From assembly GCA_024279075.1 (NCBI GenBank), contig JAJRRX010000373.1, positions 1 through 6,246 on the forward strand: a stretch of DNA of 6,246 nt, in the 5' to 3' direction. The translations under genes and the position numbers were made by a program. The stretch's first letter is position 1, and each line of letters begins with the position of its first letter. This document shows positions 1 to 5,676 of this stretch, in pieces. Under the pieces are notes generated by a model. It was not told the DNA's origin. It searched no databases and worked only from the letters and a program-made list of their open reading frames with translations. This stretch comes from Alphaproteobacteria bacterium (GTDB taxonomy: Bacteria > Pseudomonadota > Alphaproteobacteria > Rhodobacterales > Rhodobacteraceae).

Positions 1-1
1 C

Positions 2-418
2 CTCACTTTGCTGGTCAAGCGCGCCGAAGCCCTGCAGGCCTTCCTGAACAGTGATGACGGCGAAAACCTGTTGCAGGGCTATAAGCGCGCCAACAACATT
101 CTGCGCGCCGAGGAGAAGAAGGACGGGGTGGCCTATGAAGGCGCGCCGGACGTGAAATTCGCCGAGGACCCCGTGGAAAAGGCGCTGTTTGCGGCGCTGG
201 CCGAGGCAGGCCCGAAGATAGAGGCGGCGCTGGGCGTTGAGGACTTTGAGGCCGCCATGGCGGCGCTGGCGGGGCTGCGCGCGCCGATTGACGGGTTCTT
301 TGACGGGGTGCAGGTGAATGCGGAGAACGAGATCGTTCGCCGCAATCGGCTGTGTTTGCTGAATGAAATTCGGGTGGTTATGCATAAGGTGGCGATGTTC
401 TCCGAAATTGGTGGGTAG
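2..418 (+). CDS. glyS: Glycyl-tRNA synthetase beta subunit, C-terminal part (5' end outside window)
   Basis: Only the last 138 codons are present; the frame is open from base 2 and ends at a TAG. The product is the beta subunit of the bacterial alpha2beta2 glycyl-tRNA synthetase, a cytoplasmic enzyme that charges tRNA(Gly) with glycine. The visible segment corresponds to the C-terminal helical DALR-type anticodon-binding domain. It contains the family-typical stretch YKRANNILRAEEKK early on, and near the end FFDGVQVNAENEIVRRNRLC, which resembles the usual FFD-V-V-E-RxNRLxLL signature. Catalytic residues lie upstream and cannot be checked. The C-terminus ends about where the family normally ends, so there is no sign of truncation. 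The TTG at base 8 is not the real start. A REP-like hairpin begins at the stop codon, and a PPDK-family gene follows 99 bases later in the same direction. Confidence 0.95.
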   Translation, partial: LTLLVKRAEALQAFLNSDDGENLLQGYKRANNILRAEEKKDGVAYEGAPDVKFAEDPVEKALFAALAEAGPKIEAALGVEDFEAAMAALAGLRAPIDGFFDGVQVNAENEIVRRNRLCLLNEIRVVMHKVAMFSEIGG

Positions 419-445
419 GGTGGTGGGTTAAAAACCCACCCTACG
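415..445. repeat. REP-like hairpin element after glyS
   Basis: The inner stem is TGGGTT (424-429) with AACCCA (433-438), loop AAA. The outer stem is GTAGGG (415-420) with CCCTAC (439-444), and a three-base TGG bulge (421-423) lies on the left side. Read on the minus strand it begins CGTAGGGTGGGTTTTTAACC, a pattern I recall as a recurrent intergenic palindrome in Rhodobacterales and other bacteria. It overlaps the glyS stop codon. There is no T-tract after the stem, so it is a poor intrinsic terminator, although it could stabilise the glyS 3' end. A degenerate relative lies at 5213-5239. Confidence 0.6.
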
Positions 446-461
446 CCCGCCGCTTTCCCCA

Positions 462-489
462 TTGCCAATTCGCGTGCAAGGTCTATGCT
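462..489 (+). promoter_or_regulatory. Candidate sigma-70 promoter for the PPDK-family gene
   Basis: TTGCCA (462-467, five of six to the -35 consensus) is separated by 16 bases from TATGCT (484-489, four of six to the -10 consensus). It lies 28 bases before the PPDK-family ATG and downstream of the REP-like hairpin, so the gene may have its own promoter as well as read-through from glyS. This rests on consensus matching only. Confidence 0.4.
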
Positions 490-517
490 GCACTGCAACG
501 AAGCGTGAGGCAATTGC

Positions 518-2977
518 ATGATACCCCTTGATGGCAAAACCGAGCTAGATGTGGCGATGCACGGCACCCGCGCCTGCCGCCTCGCCAAAATGGCGGCGCT
601 GGGTCTGCCTGTTCCCGAAGCCGTGGTGCTTTCCGCCAAGGATGTTTCCAATATTGCCGAAACCGGCACGGTGCCGGATGTGCCTGCTAACCTGCTCAAA
701 GGCCTGCTTTCGCTTCGCGCCTCGCCGCTGAACCCTGAGTGGGGCGGGCCGACCGCCATCCTTAATATCGGCATTAGTGATAGCACCCTGCCCGATGTGG
801 GAGAGGGGGCCGCCTATCTGCTTTACCGCCGTTTTATCCAGTCCTACGCTACCAATGTAGCGGGGCTGGAGGCCGAGGATTTTGACGCTGATCTGCCCGA
901 CGGAGCCGCGCGGGTTGCGCATTGCAAAGCCAGCTACAAGTTTGAAACCGACGAGGATTTTCCGCAGGCGCCTGAGGCGCAGCTACGGGCCTGTATTCTG
1001 CATATGGCACGGGCATGGAACCGCCCCTCGGCCAAGATTTTGCGCCAAGCCAAAGGCGCGCCGGAGGATGCGGGCTTTGCGCTCGTGATCCAGCGTATGG
1101 CGCTGGGCATCGGGCGTGGCGAAACCGGCGCAGGGGCGGCGCAGATGGTGGATGACAAATCCGGCGCGGCCAAGCTCTGGGGGCGATATTTGCCGCAATC
1201 CCAAGGGCAGGATGCCGTGATCGGCGCGCGCGAGGCGCTGGGGGTCGAGGCCCTGTCGGCCCCTTTGCAAGCAGAGTTGTTGGCGGCAGGCGAGATCCTC
1301 GCCAAGGGCTTTGGAGATGCGTTTCAGGTGGAGTTTACCGTGCAAGACGGGCGGCTTTGGCTGCTGGATTGCAGCCCGGCCAAGCGCTCCTCCGTGGCCG
1401 CGTTGCGGATAAATGTGGACCTCGCGGAAGCCGGAATTATTAGCAAAAATGATGCGATTTTGCGCACAGAACCCCATGCGCTGGGCGACCATTTGCACCC
1501 GCAAATCGCGGAGAACTCCGCGCGGGATATTCTGGCTATGGGCCTGTCTGCCAGCCCCGGTGCAGCGACGGGGCGCGTGGTGTTTACCCCCGAGGCCGCG
1601 ATGACCATGGCGGCGCAGGGGCAGGCGGCGATACTGGTGCGGGTGGAAACGGGGGCGGATGATATTCGTGGTATCCATGCGGCCAGTGGGGCGCTGACGT
1701 TGCGGGGCGGGATGACCAGCCATGCGGCGGTGATTGCGCGGGGTCTTGGCGTGCCCTGCATTGTGGGCGCGGGCGAGCTGCGGCTGGATGATAATGTGCT
1801 TGTCTGCCCTGATGGGCGGCGGCTTGAATCGGGTGCGCAAATCACGGTGGATGGCACCAGCGGGCAGGTGCTGGCAGGCAGTGCCGAAATGACCCAGCCA
1901 AACCTTGGCGGGCCGTTCAAAACCCTGATGAGCTGGGCTGACGAGGTGCGGGAACTTCAGGTGCGGGCCAATGCCGACACCCCCGCCGATGCCCGCTTGG
2001 CGCAGCGCTTTGGGGTGGATGGCATTGGGCTGTGCCGCACCGAGCATATGTTTTTTGCCCCGGAGCGGGTGCAGGTGATGCGGGAGATGATCCTCGCGCC
2101 TGATGTCGTGGCGCGCAAGGCGGCGCTGGATTTACTGATGCCGATGCAGAAGGCGGATTTTGTGGAGCTGTTTGAAATTATGCGCGGGCAGCCGGTGACG
2201 ATCCGGTTGCTTGACCCGCCTTTGCACGAGTTTATGCCGGTCGACGAGGCCGGAATGGCGGCGCTGGCGCAGGCGATGGGGATTTCTGTGCGGCAGGTGG
2301 CGCGCCGCGCCGAGGAGCTTTCAGAGGTGAACCCGATGTTGGGCAAGCGCGGTGTGCGCATTGGCATTACCACGCCGGAGATTTATGAAATGCAGGCGCG
2401 CGCGATATTTGAAGCCGCCGCGCAGGTGTTTGCCTTTACCGGCGATGCGGTGGTGCCAGAAATTATGATTCCGCTGGTTTCGGCCAACCGCGAGGTGGAG
2501 ATTATTAAGGCGCGGATCGAGGCGGTGGCTTTGGAAGTTGGTGGGGCGATTGCCTATAAGCTTGGGGTGATGGTGGAAACGCCGCGTGCGGCTTTGCGGG
2601 CGGGAGATTTGGCGCAGAGTAGCGCTTTCCTGAGTTTTGGCACCAATGATTTGACCCAGATGACTTACGGCCTTTCGCGCGATGACGCGGGGCGGTTTAT
2701 GCGCGAATATGTGCAGCAGGGGGTTTACCCCGAGGACCCGTTTCATAGCCTTGATGTCGAGGGCGTGGGCGAGCTTTTGTTGATCGCGGCGCAGCGCGGG
2801 CGGGCGGCGAACCCAGACCTTGTGCTTGGCATGTGTGGCGAGCATGGCGGCGACCCCGCCTCGGTGCGGTTTTGTAAAGTGGCGGGGTTTGACTATGTTT
2901 CTTGCTCGCCCTACCGCGTGCCGATTGCGCGGTTAGCGGCGGCGCAGGCCAGTCTTTTGGCCGCAAACGCTGGGTGA
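518..2977 (+). CDS. ppdK: Pyruvate, phosphate dikinase family protein with divergent ATP-grasp domain
   Basis: This 819-residue cytoplasmic protein belongs to the PPDK/PEP-utilising family; classical PPDK interconverts ATP, phosphate and pyruvate with AMP, PPi and PEP. Order: ATP-grasp-like domain (about 1-330), phosphohistidine domain (about 335-455) with RGGMTSHAAV giving H402 and T400, then the PEP/pyruvate TIM barrel (about 470-815). The barrel retains R507 (LCRTEHMFF), R563 (IRLLDPPLHEF), E687 (VMVETPRA), N710-D711 (GTNDLTQMTYG) and C773 (MCGEHGGDP). The N-terminal half is unusual. H402 replaces the classical H455, so about 50 residues are missing there, whereas the H-to-C distance is nearly normal. 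By my hand alignment to Clostridium symbiosum numbering, K22 is R18, D321 is Q270, Q335 is D284 and R337 is S286; R92 (R67) and E323 (E272) remain. It may be a dikinase with altered nucleotide use, or a PEP-binding paralogue. The ATG is supported by GAGG at 507-510, seven bases upstream. Confidence 0.9.
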   Translation: MIPLDGKTELDVAMHGTRACRLAKMAALGLPVPEAVVLSAKDVSNIAETGTVPDVPANLLKGLLSLRASPLNPEWGGPTAILNIGISDSTLPDVGEGAAYLLYRRFIQSYATNVAGLEAEDFDADLPDGAARVAHCKASYKFETDEDFPQAPEAQLRACILHMARAWNRPSAKILRQAKGAPEDAGFALVIQRMALGIGRGETGAGAAQMVDDKSGAAKLWGRYLPQSQGQDAVIGAREALGVEALSAPLQAELLAAGEILAKGFGDAFQVEFTVQDGRLWLLDCSPAKRSSVAALRINVDLAEAGIISKNDAILRTEPHALGDHLHPQIAENSARDILAMGLSASPGAATGRVVFTPEAAMTMAAQGQAAILVRVETGADDIRGIHAASGALTLRGGMTSHAAVIARGLGVPCIVGAGELRLDDNVLVCPDGRRLESGAQITVDGTSGQVLAGSAEMTQPNLGGPFKTLMSWADEVRELQVRANADTPADARLAQRFGVDGIGLCRTEHMFFAPERVQVMREMILAPDVVARKAALDLLMPMQKADFVELFEIMRGQPVTIRLLDPPLHEFMPVDEAGMAALAQAMGISVRQVARRAEELSEVNPMLGKRGVRIGITTPEIYEMQARAIFEAAAQVFAFTGDAVVPEIMIPLVSANREVEIIKARIEAVALEVGGAIAYKLGVMVETPRAALRAGDLAQSSAFLSFGTNDLTQMTYGLSRDDAGRFMREYVQQGVYPEDPFHSLDVEGVGELLLIAAQRGRAANPDLVLGMCGEHGGDPASVRFCKVAGFDYVSCSPYRVPIARLAAAQASLLAANAG

Positions 2978-3137
2978 TTCTAGCGAATTGGTGTAATTCA
3001 AAACGCTTGTGTTGTGCATTTGGCCAAAATATCGAACAGATCGAACCCGTAAAATAAGGGTTTCCCAAATGGTTTCCAAAATGGGGATAGACTCAAGCCC
3101 GTAGAATGTGAGAAATTCGACTGGTTAAATTTTAGGG
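2978..3137 (+). promoter_or_regulatory. Upstream region of the cell wall hydrolase gene, with repeats
   Basis: This gene-free gap is AT-richer than its flanks. It holds a perfect 10-bp palindrome TTTGGCCAAA (3019-3028), a direct repeat of TCGAAC nine bases apart (3032-3037 and 3041-3046), a weak hairpin AACCC/GGGTT (3044-3048 with 3058-3062, nine-base loop, only three T after it), and a 12-bp tandem repeat (3061-3084). TAGAAT (3102-3107) is a five-of-six match to a -10 element but has no good -35 at the normal distance. No convincing intrinsic terminator for the preceding gene is visible. The palindrome and tandem repeat are operator-like, but no regulator can be named. Confidence 0.4.
3061..3084. 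repeat. 12-bp imperfect tandem repeat
   Basis: TTTCCCAAATGG (3061-3072) is followed directly by TTTCCAAAATGG (3073-3084), differing at one base. It ends 53 bases before the hydrolase ATG, where a transcription factor could act. No known binding consensus is claimed. Confidence 0.6.
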
Positions 3138-3965
3138 ATGATCAAACTGTTTGGAATTGGATATATCAATCGGAAGCCAAAACTGGTGGCGGCGCTTTCA
3201 GGCGCTGTGGCCGGGCTTGTGGCTTTGTTGCTTTTAACCAATGCCAATGCCGAGCTTGTGCCGCCCACGGATACCGTAGATCAGCAGGTTGCCGGGCAAA
3301 TATCGGCGATGATGTCTCTTGAGCGTGCGGTTATGGGCACGCTGACAGCGGATCGCTTGGCAGAGCTTGGCGGCGTGAGCTTTGTGGCCACACCGCCCCC
3401 TCGGCGCGGAATGCTGGGGCGGATATTTAAAGGGGCAGAAGCGCGGCAGGCAGCAGAGGCGGAGGCGGTGCGGCTGGCCTCGGCGGGGCAGGTGGCACGC
3501 TCTGGCACCGAGATTTCGCCAACCATTGCCAGCTTTAACCGCCAGATCTTGGATGCTATGCCAGCGGCCACCGGTGGGCCGCAGTGGAAATGCCTTTCAG
3601 AAGCGCTTTATTTTGAGGCCCGAGGCGAGGACCTGTGGGGGCAAATGGCGGTGGCGGAAGTGATACTCAACCGCGCGGATTCGCCTCGGTTCCCTGATAA
3701 TGTATGCGGCGTAGTGCGTGATGGTACTGGAAGGCGCAATCGCTGCCAGTTTTCCTATTATTGTGATGGCAAAGTGGAGGCGATTGGCAACCCCACGGCC
3801 TATGCGCGGATCGAAAAAATCGCGGCGATGATGATGGAAGGCCGCGCGCGGGTGCTGACCGGCGGCGCTGTGTTTTACCATACCGATGCGGTGACGCCGA
3901 GCTGGATGCACGCAATGCAGCAGACCACGGTGATCGGGGATCATATATTTTACCGCTATCCGTAA
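3138..3965 (+). CDS. SleB/CwlJ-family cell wall hydrolase, exported
   Basis: This 275-residue protein has a Hydrolase_2 (SleB/CwlJ) domain at about residues 150-275, expected to cleave peptidoglycan glycan strands in the periplasm. The family is best known from Bacillus spore germination but is common in non-sporulating alphaproteobacteria, probably for wall remodelling. The domain opens CLSEALYFEARGEDLWGQMA, where the EARGE glutamates (E160, E164) include the likely catalytic acid, followed by VAEVILNRADS, CQFSYYCDG and VFYHTDAVTPSW. The N-terminus has a basic segment (NRKPK), a hydrophobic stretch (about 16-34) and an ANA-EL site near residue 38, so it is a cleavable signal peptide or an anchor. 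A low-complexity linker (about 85-145) precedes the domain. The ATG is chosen because it supplies the basic segment, but TAGGG touches it with no spacer. The alternative GTG at 3186 has GGAAG nine bases upstream but would lose the charges. Confidence 0.88.
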   Translation: MIKLFGIGYINRKPKLVAALSGAVAGLVALLLLTNANAELVPPTDTVDQQVAGQISAMMSLERAVMGTLTADRLAELGGVSFVATPPPRRGMLGRIFKGAEARQAAEAEAVRLASAGQVARSGTEISPTIASFNRQILDAMPAATGGPQWKCLSEALYFEARGEDLWGQMAVAEVILNRADSPRFPDNVCGVVRDGTGRRNRCQFSYYCDGKVEAIGNPTAYARIEKIAAMMMEGRARVLTGGAVFYHTDAVTPSWMHAMQQTTVIGDHIFYRYP

Positions 3966-3982
3966 AAGATTTGGAAAATGGG

Positions 3983-4028
3983 CATAGTAAAAAGCGGCGG
4001 GACCTTGGGGCGCTGCCGTTTTACTATG
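3983..4028. repeat. Large inverted repeat after the hydrolase gene
   Basis: CATAGTAAAA (3983-3992) pairs perfectly with TTTTACTATG (4019-4028). After a two-base bulge, CGGCGG (3995-4000) pairs with CTGCCG (4013-4018), one pair being G-T, leaving a 12-base loop. It starts 18 bases after the hydrolase stop. The outer stem is AT-rich, with only a short broken T run after it, so it is not a classical terminator, though it could protect the mRNA 3' end. Confidence 0.6.
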
Positions 4029-4199
4029 TTTACCAGTATTTTGCCCAAGTGGGAAAGCTTGGCGCAGGGTGGAAATTTCGCGTCGGTTGGCATGGGCCAA
4101 ACGGATTGGTTAATGGTGCGTGCAAAGCACGGCACGTTACATTCCCTGTGGCCGCCTTTTGATTTGGTGTCGGCGGAACGCAGAGGGCGTTGGTTGTTA

Positions 4200-4235
4200 A
4201 TCTGCCCGACGCGATTTTCCCGTTGTCTGGCAGAT
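4200..4235. repeat. Inverted repeat ATCTGCC/GGCAGAT
   Basis: ATCTGCC (4200-4206) pairs with GGCAGAT (4229-4235). Inside, after a three-base bulge, CGACG (4207-4211) pairs with CGTTG (4221-4225), one pair being G-T. The loop is nine bases. The sequence after it, AAAGTTTTAATCG, has a short T run a few bases away, so termination would be weak at best. Confidence 0.5.
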
Positions 4236-4342
4236 AAAGTTTTAATCGAAATTTATCAATAAACGGTAATAGCTGCGCGCGCTGTGAACGGGGGCGCCGC
4301 CAAGCCGTGCGACTTTGACGCAGTGTTTGGTTGGATTCGGGG

Positions 4343-4372
4343 TTGAAAATATTCCATAAGTAAGTAGATACT
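4343..4372 (+). promoter_or_regulatory. Candidate sigma-70 promoter for the 139-residue membrane protein gene
   Basis: TTGAAA (4343-4348, five of six) is separated by 18 bases from GATACT (4367-4372, four of six). It lies in the AT-rich end of the gap, 31 bases before the next ATG. This is a consensus match only. Confidence 0.35.
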
Positions 4373-4403
4373 AACAAAGAGAGTTGAACCATGGAGAAAG
4401 ACT

Positions 4404-4823
4404 ATGAACGAGACAACACCTAAGCGCCCAATGATGATTACTGTATTGGCGGTTATTGCCGTGGCCTTTGGCGCGCTGACGCTATTTTCAGGCGGGCAGA
4501 ACCTGTTTTCCGAGGCGGTGATCGCCGAGGCGGGCAACACCATTCCCTTTGTGCTGTGGTTTAACTTTTTGGCCGGGTTTGCTTATATTTTTGCTGGGTA
4601 TTTGCTCTGGAAATGGAAGATTTGCGGCGTCCGGCTTTCGGCTGTGATTGCGGGGGCCACGCTTTTGGTGTTTTTGGCGATGGGGATTTATGTGATCCAG
4701 TTTGACGGGCTTTATAACGCAAAAACCGTTGGGGCTATGGTGATCCGCAGCTCGGTGTGGCTGGTGATTGCGGTGCTGGCGCGGGGCTATTGGCAGAAGT
4801 TCAAGGCCAAGAAATCGGCTTAA
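4404..4823 (+). CDS. Four-helix membrane protein of unknown function
   Basis: I do not recognise this 139-residue protein as a named family. Hydrophobic stretches at about residues 10-30, 48-69, 77-98 and 108-127 predict four inner-membrane helices, with a short basic N-terminus (MNETTPKRP) and a strongly basic tail (QKFKAKKSA). By the positive-inside rule both ends would be cytoplasmic. No catalytic motif is visible; the short segment between helices 1 and 2 (GGQNLFSEAVIAEAGN) would face the periplasm. The start is supported by GGAG at 4393-4396, seven bases upstream. A ten-codon frame beginning at an ATG at 4391 overlaps the start. The gene appears monocistronic: a possible promoter precedes it and a strong intrinsic terminator follows 13 bases after its stop. 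Existence as a gene is well supported; function is open. Confidence 0.82.
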   Translation: MNETTPKRPMMITVLAVIAVAFGALTLFSGGQNLFSEAVIAEAGNTIPFVLWFNFLAGFAYIFAGYLLWKWKICGVRLSAVIAGATLLVFLAMGIYVIQFDGLYNAKTVGAMVIRSSVWLVIAVLARGYWQKFKAKKSA

Positions 4824-4836
4824 ACGGCGGCACGAA

Positions 4837-4875
4837 AAAGGCCTCGCTCATGGTTTGAGCGGGGCCTTTGCTTTT
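4837..4875 (+). terminator. Strong Rho-independent terminator
   Basis: AAAGGCCTCGCTCA (4837-4850) pairs with TGAGCGGGGCCTTT (4856-4869) over 14 positions with a single G-T pair and a five-base loop (TGGTT). TTTGCTTTT follows. The A run on the left side (4835-4839) would give a U run on the opposite strand, so it may act in both directions. It closes the 139-residue membrane protein gene and isolates it from the next one. Confidence 0.9.
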
Positions 4876-4957
4876 GGGTTATATTGCCGCAAGCCTCTTG
4901 CAATACATGGCTAAAAGGGTGACATGCGGGCAAACACAAAAAACCCGAGGGAAAACT

Positions 4958-5209
4958 ATGCAGAAAATTGGCACGTTAATAGACAAAATTCCGTTGCAGA
5001 TGTTGATCGTGATGACGATCTTTTTAGGGTTGGCGCCTTATTTACCGTTTATGGCAGAGCCGCCGCATTTGTTTGCCAAGCTCAATATGCTGGTGAGCGG
5101 TGAGCTAGGTAAACCGATTGATATTTTTGATCTGCTATTCCACGCGGCGGCGCCTGTGTTGCTGATTATTCGCGTGCTGCGCAAGTTTGGCAAAAAGGCA
5201 GACGTTTAG
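4958..5209 (+). CDS. Small two-helix membrane protein (83 aa)
   Basis: This 83-residue protein has two predicted membrane helices (about 11-32 and 56-73) joined by a roughly 23-residue loop, with a basic C-terminus (RVLRKFGKKADV). The segment EPPHLFAKLNMLVSGELGKP followed by IDIFDLLFH matches my memory of small proteobacterial proteins that databases sometimes label RND transporter. At this size it cannot be an RND pump, so the label would be misleading and I assign no function. The charges suggest both ends are cytoplasmic and the loop periplasmic. The ATG at 4958 is chosen because GAGGG (4947-4951) lies six bases before it. The longer reading from a TTG at 4868 starts inside the terminator hairpin and is rejected. 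The gene sits alone between a terminator and a REP-like element. Confidence 0.8.
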   Translation: MQKIGTLIDKIPLQMLIVMTIFLGLAPYLPFMAEPPHLFAKLNMLVSGELGKPIDIFDLLFHAAAPVLLIIRVLRKFGKKADV

Positions 5210-5212
5210 GCA

Positions 5213-5239
5213 CGCGGTGGGGGGGAACTCCGCCCTACG
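5213..5239. repeat. Degenerate REP-like element, second copy
   Basis: On the minus strand this reads CGTAGGGCGGAGTTCCCCCC followed by CACCGCG. It shares CGTAGGG, a GG core and a CCACC end with the element at 415-445, in the same orientation. Pairing is weaker, roughly GGGG/CTCC around a GAA loop with further GC pairing outside. It follows the stop of the 83-residue protein by a few bases. Confidence 0.45.
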
Positions 5240-5256
5240 GAATTGCTGATCAACTC

Positions 5257-5285
5257 TTGTCATTCCTCTTAACGATGCTTAGGTT
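5257..5285 (+). promoter_or_regulatory. Candidate promoter for yajC-secD
   Basis: TTGTCA (5257-5262, five of six) is separated by 17 bases from TAGGTT (5280-5285, only three of six). It lies 50 bases before the yajC ATG and after the REP-like element, where a promoter for the operon is expected. The -10 match is poor, so the exact position is uncertain. Confidence 0.3.
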
Positions 5286-5335
5286 CCCCCTGAAATCAAG
5301 GGCGGGAGTCGCTCAGGGCTAAAAAGGGGTTTTTC

Positions 5336-5668
5336 ATGTTTGTATCCGCAGCATATGCGCAGACAGCCGGAGGCACGAGTGGCCTTGCTGGCGGGCTTGG
5401 CGGGATTTTGCCAATTATTCTGATTTTCGGAATTATGTATTTCCTGATGATCCGGCCGCAGCAAAAGAAAATGAAAGAGCATAAGGCGATGGTGGCGGCG
5501 CTGCGCCGTGGCGACCAAGTGCTGACCCAAGGCGGCATTATTGGCAAGGTGACCAAGGTTAAGGACGATGCCAACGAGGTTGAGGTCGAAATTGCCACGG
5601 ATGTAAAAATCCGTGTGTTGCGCCATACCATCACATCGGTGATGAGCAAAACCGAGCCAAGCGAATAG
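5336..5668 (+). CDS. yajC: Preprotein translocase subunit YajC
   Basis: This 110-residue inner-membrane protein is the YajC subunit of the SecDF-YajC complex, which associates with SecYEG and helps late steps of protein export and membrane insertion. The length is normal for the family. A short N-terminal segment rich in Ala and Gly (1-21) precedes one helix (about 22-39), directly followed by the family hallmark IRPQQKKMKEHK (39-50). A small soluble domain follows with GDQVLTQGGIIGKVTKVKDD (59-78). The tail is short and charged. The start is supported by AAGGGG (5324-5329), six bases before the ATG. secD follows 50 bases downstream, the usual order, so the two are probably one transcription unit with secF expected beyond the window. 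Confidence 0.96.
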   Translation: MFVSAAYAQTAGGTSGLAGGLGGILPIILIFGIMYFLMIRPQQKKMKEHKAMVAALRRGDQVLTQGGIIGKVTKVKDDANEVEVEIATDVKIRVLRHTITSVMSKTEPSE

Positions 5669-5676
5669 TTTATACG

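Larger units (their letters stand above)
3966..4403. other. 438-bp gene-free gap with several inverted repeats
   Basis: I see no credible gene here on either strand. The open frames that cross it lack good ribosome sites and recognisable domains and run through the hairpins. It contains inverted repeats at 3983-4028, 4087-4100 (TTGGC/GCCAA, loop ATGG), 4119-4131 (CGTGC/GCACG, loop AAA) and 4200-4235. It is AT-rich around 4236-4266 and 4343-4380, the latter holding a candidate promoter for the next gene. No tRNA fold was found. It may be a long untranslated region, an undescribed small RNA, or decayed sequence; the sequence alone does not decide. Confidence 0.5.

Noticed and set aside
983..2047. 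Long - strand open frame (354 residues) opposite the PPDK-family gene
   Set aside because: It is a shadow of a GC-rich coding gene; the product is rich in His, Arg, Pro and Gln without domains, and the + strand gene is certain.
2985..2999. Small hairpin GAATT/AATTC after the PPDK-family gene as a terminator
   Set aside because: Only five AT-rich pairs and no T-tract; too weak to call.
4242..4256. Possible CtrA site TTAA-N7-TTAT
   Set aside because: One base off the TTAA-N7-TTAA consensus in an AT-rich stretch, 160 bases from the next start; not distinguishable from chance.
3978..4262. 94-residue open frame on + strand in the gap after the hydrolase
   Set aside because: Weak ribosome site, begins inside the large inverted repeat, and the product shows no domain, signal or membrane pattern typical of a real protein.
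4030..4392. 120-residue open frame on - strand across the same gap
   Set aside because: Composition is irregular, no recognisable motif, it runs through two hairpins, and there is no clear ribosome site.
3966..4403. tRNA or known structured RNA in the gap
   Set aside because: No acceptor, anticodon and T-arm combination could be assembled, and no riboswitch signature was recognised.
4868..4957. Longer N-terminus for the 83-residue protein from a TTG start
   Set aside because: The TTG lies in the terminator stem/T-tract and lacks a ribosome site, whereas the ATG at 4958 has GAGGG at good distance.
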